Shown here one piece after another: positions 1-5,971 of a stretch of DNA of 17,912 bases. Numbering within the stretch: the first letter of the stretch is position 1; each line of letters opens with the position of its first letter. This DNA comes from JALUUH01 sp964636675. Its GTDB lineage: Bacteria; Pseudomonadota; Gammaproteobacteria; S012-40. The notes below the pieces were generated by a model. The model did not search any database, was not told the DNA's origin, and saw nothing but the letters and a program-made list of their open reading frames with translations. The stretch spans positions 1-17,912 of the forward strand of contig CAZWUO010000060.1 in NCBI GenBank assembly GCA_964636675.1. Reading direction: 5' to 3'. A program made the position numbers and the translations under genes.

Positions 1-1128
1 ACAGGTGATTTAAATCAGTATCATGGAGGCGGACGGGCGATTCTATTAAATGACGGCAGTGCACTTTATATGGGTGGCGTGAATTCTATAGGCCGTGGAA
101 CTAAATATGTGGAATTATATGACCCTGCAACAGGCGTATTCACTCAAAAGCTTGACATGCTAAGCGACAGCGGCGGCAAATCAAATAGCTATGGCATGAC
201 TGCAACGCTACTAAGCAACGGAAATGTACTTGTTACCGGAGGTGCTTCGGATGACCCAGACATTTTTATTGGTTCAGCTATCTATTGGCCGGACACCCAG
301 ATTTATAATGTAAGTGCAGACACCTGGTTGCTTGGGTCTTTGATGGATGATGGCGCAGGCAATTCAGTCGCGCGTTATCGACACACCGCCACAAGATTGA
401 CCAACGATCAAATATTAATTATTGGTGGTTACGGTGGAATAACGACGCCGCTTTCTACATTATTTTCTTCAGATATTTTCGCTGCTGATGCGCTTAGCAG
501 GGATAGTTCCGGAGCCAATCTAACGACCGCAAGGTTTGCACACACCGCTACCCGATTACTCGATGGAAGGGTATTGATTGTAGGCGGCTGTTCCAATTTA
601 AGTGATTGCACGGACTCCAATGCATTAAGTTCGGTTGAGATTTACTCAGTCGATGGTCTTGTCGTTAACGCATCCACCGGTGGGGGGCTATCAATCGGAC
701 GATTTGAGCATACCGCGACACTGCTCAGTGATGGCAAGGTTCTGATTGCAGGCGGATGGGATGGCAGCAATAATGCCTTAAACAGCGCGGAAATTTTTGA
801 CCCAGTCTCAGAGACTTTTACACCGGTTACGAGCACCATGCGCACGGCTAGATCAAGACTGACATCAGTTCTGCTCGACAGTGGCAATGTGCTTTTTGTC
901 GGTGGGCTAGATGGCACCATCTCTGCTGCTTCCGATCTTAATACCGCAGAACAATATAACCCCGTTACCGGTGCTTTTGAGCAATTTGACGTCATCTCCA
1001 GTCTCTTCGGACAGGTAGGCGCCACCGCACTAAAGCTTAGTAATGGCGAGGTTTTGCTTAGTGGTGGACGCTATGGCTCAGGTACCAGTTTATTGATTAC
1101 TAATTCGGCTTATTTATACATCCCTTGA
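1..1128 (+). CDS. Kelch-repeat (beta-propeller) protein, 5' end outside the window
   Basis: The reading frame is open from base 1 through the first in-frame ATG at 70, so the gene begins before the window. The 375 visible residues are made almost wholly of kelch-type repeats of about 50-60 residues. Each has the pattern H/T-T-A-T-x-L-x-(D/N)G-x-(V/I)L-(I/V)-x-GG followed by a strand such as AEIFDP or VELYDP. Repeat cores are visible near bases 22-80, 190-245, 375-435, 535-590, 705-760, 855-910 and 1020-1070. Such repeats fold as blades of a beta-propeller and usually mediate protein or carbohydrate binding. No catalytic residues, membrane segment or signal peptide lie in the visible part, so the function is unknown. 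Low-cysteine, Ser/Thr/Gly-rich composition would suit an exported or surface protein, but that is inference. The neighbour beyond the stop is convergent. Confidence 0.85.
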   Translation, partial: TGDLNQYHGGGRAILLNDGSALYMGGVNSIGRGTKYVELYDPATGVFTQKLDMLSDSGGKSNSYGMTATLLSNGNVLVTGGASDDPDIFIGSAIYWPDTQIYNVSADTWLLGSLMDDGAGNSVARYRHTATRLTNDQILIIGGYGGITTPLSTLFSSDIFAADALSRDSSGANLTTARFAHTATRLLDGRVLIVGGCSNLSDCTDSNALSSVEIYSVDGLVVNASTGGGLSIGRFEHTATLLSDGKVLIAGGWDGSNNALNSAEIFDPVSETFTPVTSTMRTARSRLTSVLLDSGNVLFVGGLDGTISAASDLNTAEQYNPVTGAFEQFDVISSLFGQVGATALKLSNGEVLLSGGRYGSGTSLLITNSAYLYIP

Positions 1129-1167
1129 TTCTGAGGCGTGGGTCAAGCCTGTGCTTTTTCCAATGTC

Positions 1168-1542
1168 TTAATGATTTGTGCTCTGCATAAGCCCATTTAG
1201 CATGGTCTTTTTAACAATGTCACATTTTCCTGGAGTATTGCAGGATTTAATTTGATACCATTTTTTACATACCTTCGTTCCATATAATACGCGACTAAAA
1301 TTGCAAAAAAAAATAGAGACTAATTCAACGATATCTCTTTCGTAAGAATCAATAAAGCCGAATATAATTCCTAATTCGAATGCAATCCAACAACAGAAAC
1401 CAAAAATTAGCAATTTATTGAATGTTCTAAATTTGTTCTTCCTTATCTCAATATCATCAGCTAATTCTTTTTTAGACTTCTTCAGTTTTCCCGTTTCAAA
1501 AGTCTCTAGGATTTCTTTTTCTTCAGCATCTAATTTACTCAT
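1168..1542 (-). CDS. Small protein with antitoxin-like N-terminus and hydrophobic C-terminus
   Basis: The protein has 124 residues. I chose the ATG at 1542 because an AGGTGA Shine-Dalgarno sequence lies about six bases upstream; the ATG at 1548 and GTG at 1551 overlap that site. Residues 1-35 (MSKLDAEEKEILETFETGKL and onward) are charged and helical and resemble the N-terminus of CopG-type antitoxins often found with toxin-antitoxin loci. The expected ribbon-helix-helix part, usually with an 'RINIRLS'-like strand, is absent. Instead there is a membrane-like stretch (LLIFGFCCWIAFELGIIFGF, about residues 45-64) and a Cys/Lys-rich tail. The two alternative frames of the junction that I read (about 1381-1440) hit stops and show no CopG remnant. 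It lies 20 bases after vapC on the same strand and may be cotranscribed. Function unknown; it may be a membrane protein or an antitoxin fragment joined to foreign sequence. Confidence 0.6.
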   Translation of the reverse strand: MSKLDAEEKEILETFETGKLKKSKKELADDIEIRKNKFRTFNKLLIFGFCCWIAFELGIIFGFIDSYERDIVELVSIFFCNFSRVLYGTKVCKKWYQIKSCNTPGKCDIVKKTMLNGLMQSTNH

Positions 1543-1562
1543 TTGCATCACCTATATACTGC

Positions 1563-1976
1563 TTAGTTTTCATATGGGTGAATTAATTTTATTTTCGGAA
1601 AGTAAGTTTTGTATTTTGCTAAATCTCTAGTCACCAAGCCAAACTTTGATACGGACGCATGGGCACCAATAAAGAAGTCAGGTAATGGTGACGTTTTAGT
1701 ACCTGTATTCTTTCTATATTTGATATAAGCTTTACCAGTCAAAAACAACGCTTCTCGTGGCATTTCTAAGACTTTAATACCCAAGGCCTCAATGGCATTT
1801 TCAACCTCTTCAATCTTATTGAAACCTATAGACACTTCCGTATATACGATTGAATTGATATACAGCGTGTTAGTTTGGCTATACTGTTCAAGAGTGTGTT
1901 CTGACCAACTGGCCCAATTTTCATCATCAGTAAATAGGTCAAGCAATACGCAAGAATCAACCAAAATACCATTCAC
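1563..1976 (-). CDS. vapC: VapC-type PIN-domain ribonuclease toxin
   Basis: This 137-residue single PIN domain is the toxin of a type II toxin-antitoxin pair. PIN toxins cut RNA with a Mg2+ centre made by conserved acidic residues. The quartet is visible: Asp7 in 'ILVDSCVLLDL', Glu47 in 'VYTEVSIGF', Asp100 in 'LPDFFIGAHA' and Asp118 in 'VTRD'. The length is normal for VapC and nothing essential seems lost. The start is GTG at 1976, overlapping the vapB stop by one base (TAGTG), which fits translational coupling so that toxin is made only after antitoxin. The exact RNA target (tRNA anticodon or rRNA loop in known cases) cannot be read from sequence. Confidence 0.88.
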   Translation of the reverse strand: MNGILVDSCVLLDLFTDDENWASWSEHTLEQYSQTNTLYINSIVYTEVSIGFNKIEEVENAIEALGIKVLEMPREALFLTGKAYIKYRKNTGTKTSPLPDFFIGAHASVSKFGLVTRDLAKYKTYFPKIKLIHPYEN

Positions 1977-2197
1977 TATGATTTCCTCGTGAAGCTCATA
2001 ATTTCATCTGTCGTCATTTTGACTGAAGCTATCCCTCTGAGTTTGCTAAATTTTCTAGTTACGCTTGGCTCCCCCGTTTTTACTATATAAAACCGGCCGC
2101 CATCTTCAATAAAATCAATTTCTGTTTCAGGGGATATTCCTAAAGCCTCTCTAATATCTCTAGGAATTGTAACTTGTCCTTTTGTTGTAACTCGCAT
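1976..2197 (-). CDS. vapB: VapB-type AbrB/MazE-fold antitoxin
   Basis: The protein has 73 residues. The N-terminus MRVTTKGQVTIPRDIREALG is a textbook AbrB/SpoVT swapped-hairpin DNA-binding domain, and residues 45-73 form the flexible tail that would wrap the toxin. A longer reading frame extends upstream, but the ATG at 2197 begins exactly at the domain and has a GGGAG ribosome-binding sequence about nine bases before it. The gene overlaps the vapC GTG by one base. A perfect inverted repeat lies 18 bases upstream and is the likely operator for autorepression by VapB or the VapBC complex. The upstream hypothetical gene stops only four bases before vapB, so vapBC may also be read from a longer transcript. 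Confidence 0.88.
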   Translation of the reverse strand: MRVTTKGQVTIPRDIREALGISPETEIDFIEDGGRFYIVKTGEPSVTRKFSKLRGIASVKMTTDEIMSFTRKS

Positions 2198-2201
2198 AAA
2201 T

Positions 2202-2633
2202 TCATACTCCCGATAAAAGTAATACAAGGTTAGTATTACTTTTTGACATTTGCAAGATTTTTTCTGTTGCACGCAAATCACTTTCACGCCCAGGCTGCTC
2301 GACTGCAAACTCACCCGAATAAGTGTGAAGTTTGCGAAACAGTTCTTCCTCACCAAACGCCTTAGAAGCAAAGGAAAAAGATAGAATTGCACGATAAAAA
2401 TAATTTAGCATATCATCTTCATGATCACTGTAGAGAGAAGAGTCAGTACTACCCGCTAAATGAAAATAAGGTGGCTCGCCATAGTATAACTCCATTAATT
2501 GTGGTGAAGCACCGTGAAGATACCCAGAATACGTTTTGCTGATTGTCCTTGCAATTTCTATAGTTGAGCTTTGCCCATATCCCGTACCTCGATCTTTACT
2601 TATGAATGCACGAATTTTCTTTCTAGAGATCAT
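2202..2633 (-). CDS. Conserved hypothetical protein, probably 5'-truncated
   Basis: This gives 143 residues from the ATG at 2633. The frame stays open upstream to 2708, adding about 25 plausible residues (RTPIDEFEEEFDNPHNAIN and more) with no start codon, before a TGA at 2709-2711. That suggests the gene lost its real 5' end. The middle ('YSGYLHGASPQLMELYYGEP' and 'YFYRAILSFSFASKAFGEEE') looks like a conserved helical domain of uncharacterised proteins, perhaps DUF5677-like; that resemblance is from memory and weak. The last dozen codons run into the inverted repeat in front of vapB and end four bases before its start, so the 3' end may also be altered. Whether it is still expressed is unknown; a remnant gene in an accessory patch is the likeliest reading. 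Confidence 0.55.
   Translation of the reverse strand: MISRKKIRAFISKDRGTGYGQSSTIEIARTISKTYSGYLHGASPQLMELYYGEPPYFHLAGSTDSSLYSDHEDDMLNYFYRAILSFSFASKAFGEEELFRKLHTYSGEFAVEQPGRESDLRATEKILQMSKSNTNLVLLLSGV
2215..2243 (-). promoter_or_regulatory. Perfect 11-bp inverted repeat upstream of vapB, probable autoregulatory operator
   Basis: AAAAGTAATAC (2215-2225), a 7-base spacer, then GTATTACTTTT (2233-2243): all 11 positions pair. It sits 18 bases upstream of the vapB start, where type II antitoxin operators normally lie, and overlaps the last codons of the upstream hypothetical gene. Assigning it to VapB(C) is inference from position and symmetry. I could not find a convincing -35/-10 pair. Confidence 0.6.
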
Positions 2634-2701
2634 TGGTCGTTTTTGTGTTGAGTTAATAGCGTTATGGGGGTTATCGAATTCTTCCTCAAACTCATCAATT
2701 G

Positions 2702-2850
2702 GAGTCCTTCAGCTGGATGGGGGGGCGTGGTTACCGTGGATTGCAACCACCGGGAATAAAGCCCGGAATTTTTTGATATCCCAAACTTGCCGAGCAAAGT
2801 GAACGTTGATTTCAGCCCCGCGCTGTAGGTGGGTTTAAGTTTTTGTGCCG
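2702..2850 (-). repeat. GC-rich segment, possible fragment of a dispersed repetitive element
   Basis: This stretch is clearly more GC-rich than its surroundings and marks the point where the upstream hypothetical gene loses its frame. It contains a GTGGTT/AACCAC inverted repeat (2727-2732 and 2745-2750) and a CCGGG/CCCGG hairpin (2750-2754 and 2762-2766) followed by AATTTTTT, which could act as a weak plus-strand terminator. Read on the minus strand, one frame gives a peptide containing 'VWDIKKFRALFPVVAIHGNH'. I associate that with short orphan ORFs in repeats of other gammaproteobacterial genomes, but this is an unverified recollection. No transposase or terminal inverted repeat is visible. 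Confidence 0.35.
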
Positions 2851-2855
2851 CATTC

Positions 2856-3317
2856 CTATTGTCTCAGATACAGCATATAGCTTGTTGGCAAATATGTACC
2901 CGTTTCTTTTTTTATAAGCATTTCAATTTGGCCTCTGTGATATTGGGAATGAGAGGCCATTTGGGTTAGCACTTGAGTGACAGTATTAGTGAAATTTTGA
3001 CCATTTGATCCTAGTGAGTTTACCTTGTTTTCTAGCTCTATATTTGTAACTGAGCCTAGATAGTTAGTTATTCTTGCATCCATATCCGCTAGTTCAATTT
3101 TGCATTGTTGGATGTCCCAAGATGGCAAGCAACTTATATTATCTGGTACTGATTGTTTAGTAAGTGTCATAATCCAAGGTTTTATATCGGCTACCATATG
3201 AGAAAAAATATCCAAGATTTCTTTGCTCATGAGGTTGTTTTCAAGATACATCAGTATTTTTTTGTTTGCCCATAATTCATATTCGAATAATTTTATAAAA
3301 TAATGTTCCAAAGTCAC
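2856..3317 (-). CDS. DinB-family (four-helix bundle, metal-binding) protein
   Basis: The protein has 153 residues, the usual size for DinB/DUF664 proteins. The opening helix (about residues 8-22, 'KLFEYELWANKKIL') and the His triad of the family are visible: His40 in 'FSHMV', and His123 and His127 in 'ASHSQYHRGQ'. These residues bind a divalent metal in family members, some of which are thiol-dependent enzymes such as bacillithiol or mycothiol transferases. The specific reaction here cannot be assigned. The name comes from a Bacillus DNA-damage-inducible gene and does not imply DNA polymerase IV. It starts 17 bases after the Spy-like gene on the same strand and is probably cotranscribed with it. 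Confidence 0.85.
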   Translation of the reverse strand: MTLEHYFIKLFEYELWANKKILMYLENNLMSKEILDIFSHMVADIKPWIMTLTKQSVPDNISCLPSWDIQQCKIELADMDARITNYLGSVTNIELENKVNSLGSNGQNFTNTVTQVLTQMASHSQYHRGQIEMLIKKETGTYLPTSYMLYLRQ

Positions 3318-3334
3318 TAATCCTTTCCCTGGTT

Positions 3335-3877
3335 TTAATGATGGAGATTATGCTCTTTTTGCATTGAGTGATCATCCGCATGTCCTCTTAGGGTGTCATA
3401 GAATCTTATTTGATGCTTGCTTAACCTCGCCTTTTGCTCAATATGAGCCATCAGATGCGCCCCTCTCAGTTTTGATTTAATTTTCGCGGATTCGCTTAAT
3501 ACTCTTGCCAAAACTTGTGGATTAACCGTGCCTTTAGAAAATAACCCTTCAATTTCTTCTTCTTTTTTAAGCAGGAGTTGCCCGTATTTGATTGCCTTAA
3601 TTTTCATTGCTTCAACTATTTTTTTTGTTTCTTCAATTTGTGATTTTGATAAAGATAGCTCTTGGAATAACTCCATCACGTGTTTTGGACCGGGAAAACT
3701 ATTTAGTTCTGCGGATTTCGCTAATCCCATTCCTTTCCCTGTAAGATATCCATCGATTTCATCCTGCGATAACGCCTTAATCTTTCTTTGTTCTTGTCCT
3801 GAATAATTCGATTCCGGTATCGCTACAGCGATACTCGATAATCCAAATATTAAAAACACACCTAATGATAATCTCAT
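3335..3877 (-). CDS. Periplasmic Spy/CpxP-like (LTXXQ) protein with His-rich tail
   Basis: The protein has 180 residues. A signal peptide covers about residues 1-19 (MRLSLGVFLIFGLSSIAVA), so it should act in the periplasm. The mature part is mostly long helices, with LSxxQ motifs ('LSLSKSQIEETKK' and 'LSKHQIRFYDTLRGH') typical of the Spy/CpxP/CnrX group of envelope-stress chaperones and metal sensors. A 'GKGMGLAKSAELNSFPGP' segment follows the N-terminal linker. The C-terminus is unusual: 'GHADDHSMQKEHNLHH' has six histidines in sixteen residues and could bind Ni, Cu or Zn. An AAAGGAGA ribosome-binding site precedes the ATG, which overlaps the stop of a broken small gene upstream (ATGA). A role in metal or envelope stress is inference from family and tail. 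Confidence 0.8.
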   Translation of the reverse strand: MRLSLGVFLIFGLSSIAVAIPESNYSGQEQRKIKALSQDEIDGYLTGKGMGLAKSAELNSFPGPKHVMELFQELSLSKSQIEETKKIVEAMKIKAIKYGQLLLKKEEEIEGLFSKGTVNPQVLARVLSESAKIKSKLRGAHLMAHIEQKARLSKHQIRFYDTLRGHADDHSMQKEHNLHH

Positions 3878-4107
3878 GCTATTTCTCCTTTAGGCATAAC
3901 GCCATGTTCAGTGGGATCACAAAGTAACATTTTTTTGCATAACATAGAACTTGCAACAGACACCAAATAGTTCTGTTCGATGTGGTTCCATTCTGAAATC
4001 AAGTTTTTGATAGACAGCCAATTGAGATAAGCTAGAATTTCCTGCTCTTCCTCGTGGCTGCAACGATGACGCTAATAGCCGACAATAAATTCAAAAAGTT
4101 TTCGCAT
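3874..4107 (-). pseudogene. Small gene with in-frame TAG, overlapping the Spy-like gene by 4 bases
   Basis: Read on the minus strand from ATG 4107, the frame gives MRKLFEFIVGY, then TAG at 4074-4072, then 65 codons of protein-like sequence (for example 'HEEEQEILAYLNWLSIKNLI' and 'SSMLCKKMLLCDPTEHGVMP') ending at TGA 3876-3874. That stop overlaps the ATG of the Spy-like gene in an ATGA arrangement, a strong sign that this frame was once translated and coupled. The product would be about 77 residues, rich in Trp, His and Cys. No good ribosome-binding site precedes ATG 4107, and no clear start follows the TAG, apart from TTG codons further in. Either a nonsense mutation broke the gene or the true start lies elsewhere. 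I do not recognise the family. Confidence 0.5.
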
Positions 4108-4133
4108 ATTCTAGTACTAAATTACCCTGAAAT

Positions 4134-4252
4134 AATAAGTCACGCTATATTTAGAATAGGTGACCGTCGCCGAAAATCTGTTTAACCATAAATATAAAAA
4201 TATTGTATCTGTAATGCTTGTATAACTAACGACTATAAATTAGTGACTTATT
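4134..4252. repeat. Perfect 10-bp inverted repeats far apart in a divergent intergenic region
   Basis: AATAAGTCAC at 4134-4143 and its exact reverse complement GTGACTTATT at 4243-4252 lie 99 bases apart between the minus-strand small gene/Spy operon and the plus-strand LysR gene. The wider interval 4108-4439 holds no other gene that I can support. The two sites could be recognised by one regulator acting on both divergent promoters, for example with DNA looping; this is inference. Confidence 0.4.
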
Positions 4253-4385
4253 CACCTTGCAATGAACTTTGCGGTGTTCAAGAAGTCTTATCAACTCCTC
4301 ATCGGTTTGGCAAAAATTTTTTACCTTTGATATTGAGTTAGCTGGCTGAAAAATTGCCTCGTCGTTATATTCATTGCCAAAGTAT

Positions 4386-4401
4386 CACCTATGGATAGGT
4401 G
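4386..4401 (+). promoter_or_regulatory. 16-bp palindrome upstream of the LysR gene, possible operator
   Basis: CACCTATGGATAGGTG is a perfect 7-bp inverted repeat with a 2-base centre, ending 38 bases before the regulator's start. A half-site ATAGGTG recurs at 4156-4162. LysR-type regulators commonly bind interrupted dyads near their own promoter, so autoregulation is plausible but not shown. Confidence 0.4.
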
Positions 4402-4439
4402 GAGTGGAAACATACTTGACTGCAGCAGGAGGCAGAGGA

Positions 4440-5408
4440 ATGAATAAACCTACGTTACGGCAATTGCAAATATTTGAGGCTATCGCCAGACATCGAAGTT
4501 TCACTCGGGCTGCGGAAGAGTTGTTTCTAACCCAGTCCAGTGTTTCTTCTCAGATGAAGCAATTGACCGAACATCTCGACCAGTCATTGATCGAAATGTC
4601 GGGTAAAAAAGTACATTTAACATCAACGGGTGAGAGGGTGTTGCGACTATACTCGGAAATGGAATGTTCTTGGGAATCGTTTGTGGATGATATGTCACAA
4701 CTGGCTGCTCCCGACTCTGGTGCTATTGAAGTTACCTGTGCAAATACTTGTCAATATTTTTTTCCACGTGTGCTTGGAAATTTTAGCCGGCGTTATCCAA
4801 AAATAAAGATATCGTTAAAAATATTCAATCATCGCCAGTTAAAGGATCATTTGCTCAAGAATGCAGGTGATTTATTTATCATGGATTATGTACCAGAAGA
4901 ATTAGATGTAAAGGCCATTCCATTTTTAGATAATCCTTTAGTGATTATTGCTGATCCATCTCATCCTTTGGTGGCAAGAAACAATATTTCATTAGAGCAT
5001 CTGAAAAATGAAATGTTCGTAGTAAGAGAGCTTCGGTCAGGAACGCGAAGAGAGACCGATAAATTTTTTGAATCCTACGGAATTAATATTCAGTCAAAAA
5101 TTGAATTAGGTAGCAATGAAGCTATTATACAAGGAGTTATGGACGGTCTTGGGATAGGCGTAGTCTCTGCCTATGCGGCAGCTCAGGAGTTACGTCTGGG
5201 AATATTAAAAAGTCTTGATGTGTATGGGTTTCCAATTATGCGCAAGTGGAATATATGCTATCCCAATCATCGAGTGGTTAGGCCAGTTGTGCGCACCTTT
5301 CTCGATTTTTTGCAATCTGATGGCCGTCTTATTGCTGGACTCACACTGGATAATGTTGAGTTACTACCGCCATTGCTTAATCAAAAAAAGAACGCTACTT
5401 CGGCGTAG
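4440..5408 (+). CDS. LysR-type transcriptional regulator, CbbR-like
   Basis: The protein has 322 residues. The frame extends 22 codons upstream, but ATG 4440 has a perfect AGGAGG at 4427-4432 and begins directly with the family's N-terminus (MNKPTLRQLQIFEAIARHRS). Residues about 4-63 form the winged helix-turn-helix ('FTRAAEELFLTQSSVSSQMK'); the rest is the two-lobed periplasmic-binding-like effector domain. Motifs such as 'MFVVRELRSGTRRETDKFF' and 'GLGIGVVSAYAA' match the CbbR/CysB-like branch. CbbR proteins regulate CO2-fixation genes, but no cbb genes are visible, so the real target is open. The divergent operon and nearby dyads are candidates. The stop codon lies inside the loop of a terminator hairpin. 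Confidence 0.88.
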   Translation: MNKPTLRQLQIFEAIARHRSFTRAAEELFLTQSSVSSQMKQLTEHLDQSLIEMSGKKVHLTSTGERVLRLYSEMECSWESFVDDMSQLAAPDSGAIEVTCANTCQYFFPRVLGNFSRRYPKIKISLKIFNHRQLKDHLLKNAGDLFIMDYVPEELDVKAIPFLDNPLVIIADPSHPLVARNNISLEHLKNEMFVVRELRSGTRRETDKFFESYGINIQSKIELGSNEAIIQGVMDGLGIGVVSAYAAAQELRLGILKSLDVYGFPIMRKWNICYPNHRVVRPVVRTFLDFLQSDGRLIAGLTLDNVELLPPLLNQKKNATSA

Positions 5409-5423
5409 AGCCGAAGTAGCGTT
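5391..5423. terminator. Two-way intrinsic terminator shared by the LysR and DUF2892 genes
   Basis: AACGCTACTTCGGC (5391-5404) pairs perfectly with GCCGAAGTAGCGTT (5410-5423) around a 5-base loop. The plus strand has TTTGTT after the stem, and the minus strand has an A-tract (5383-5389 on plus) that becomes a U-run, so it should stop transcription from both sides. The LysR TAG at 5406-5408 is in the loop, and the convergent gene ends at 5430. Confidence 0.88.
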
Positions 5424-5429
5424 TGTTGC

Positions 5430-5705
5430 TTAAGCCGTAATGGGTAAATTGTTTTCAGTGATTTTTTCATTTACCGAAAATGTTTTACGTAGGAACCTAA
5501 AAATCGCGTACAGTGGATCCCAGGCAATGATGCCTGTCAGCGAAATTAAGAGTCCCAGTGCTATTTCATAAGACATGAAAAGATTATCCGTAATGGATAA
5601 ATTCAAACTTACAATTATAATTGTAAAACCCACTACAAAACGTAGCGTCCTGTCAATGTTTCCGATATTTTCAATCTCATCTGTCGTGTTATGCACGCTA
5701 AGCAT
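5430..5705 (-). CDS. DUF2892 (YgaP-type) small inner-membrane protein
   Basis: The protein has 91 residues. It shows the DUF2892 pattern: 'NIGNIDRTLRFVVGFTIIIV' opening the first membrane helix (about residues 19-38), then a second helix ('EIALGLLISLTGIIAWDPLY', about 47-66). The 'TGIIAWDPLYAIF' segment corresponds to the family's 'TGxxGxCPLY', although the usual Cys is Asp here. Members are small membrane proteins, sometimes fused to rhodanese domains; their function is poorly known. A standalone form is common. AAGGAG lies about seven bases before the ATG. It is convergent with the LysR gene and has its own promoter region in 5706-5900, where I see no further gene. Confidence 0.8.
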   Translation of the reverse strand: MLSVHNTTDEIENIGNIDRTLRFVVGFTIIIVSLNLSITDNLFMSYEIALGLLISLTGIIAWDPLYAIFRFLRKTFSVNEKITENNLPITA

Positions 5706-5903
5706 TTTTTTATCTCCTTGATTAATGAATTTGCTTCCTGCAAGTAAAATTATCGGTCAATTCAAGGAATAATAAAAACGGAAATTAATGATAAACAAGA
5801 TCGATTAAACCAATACCTGTAAGCCAGAAAAATGAAATAATTTAGTCGACAAATAAATCGAGAGTGGAGGGAGTTAATCAATTAAAATAAAGAAGGCTTA
5901 AGA

Positions 5904-5932
5904 TAAAAAAAGCCCCGGTGAAAACCGAGGCT
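5904..5932 (-). terminator. Intrinsic terminator downstream of rpoH
   Basis: On the minus strand AGCCTCGG, a 6-base loop, then CCGGGGCT (one G-U pair) is followed by a run of seven T residues. It lies 40 bases past the rpoH stop and ends its transcript. Confidence 0.88.
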
Positions 5933-5971
5933 GGTATTTTGGATATGTTTTTTAATGAGAGGATGAAATAC

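Noticed and set aside
1130..1165. AGGC/GCCT hairpin followed by TTTTT after the kelch gene as a terminator
   Set aside because: The stem is only four base pairs with a nine-base loop and the T-run is displaced, so support is too weak.
2536..2802. Plus-strand frame of 88 codons
   Set aside because: It is antisense to the truncated hypothetical gene and the GC-rich segment, has no ribosome-binding site, and its peptide has no protein-like pattern.
4072..4074. TAG in the small gene read as pyrrolysine or another recoded amino acid
   Set aside because: Nothing in the window supports recoding machinery; a nonsense mutation or wrong start is far simpler.
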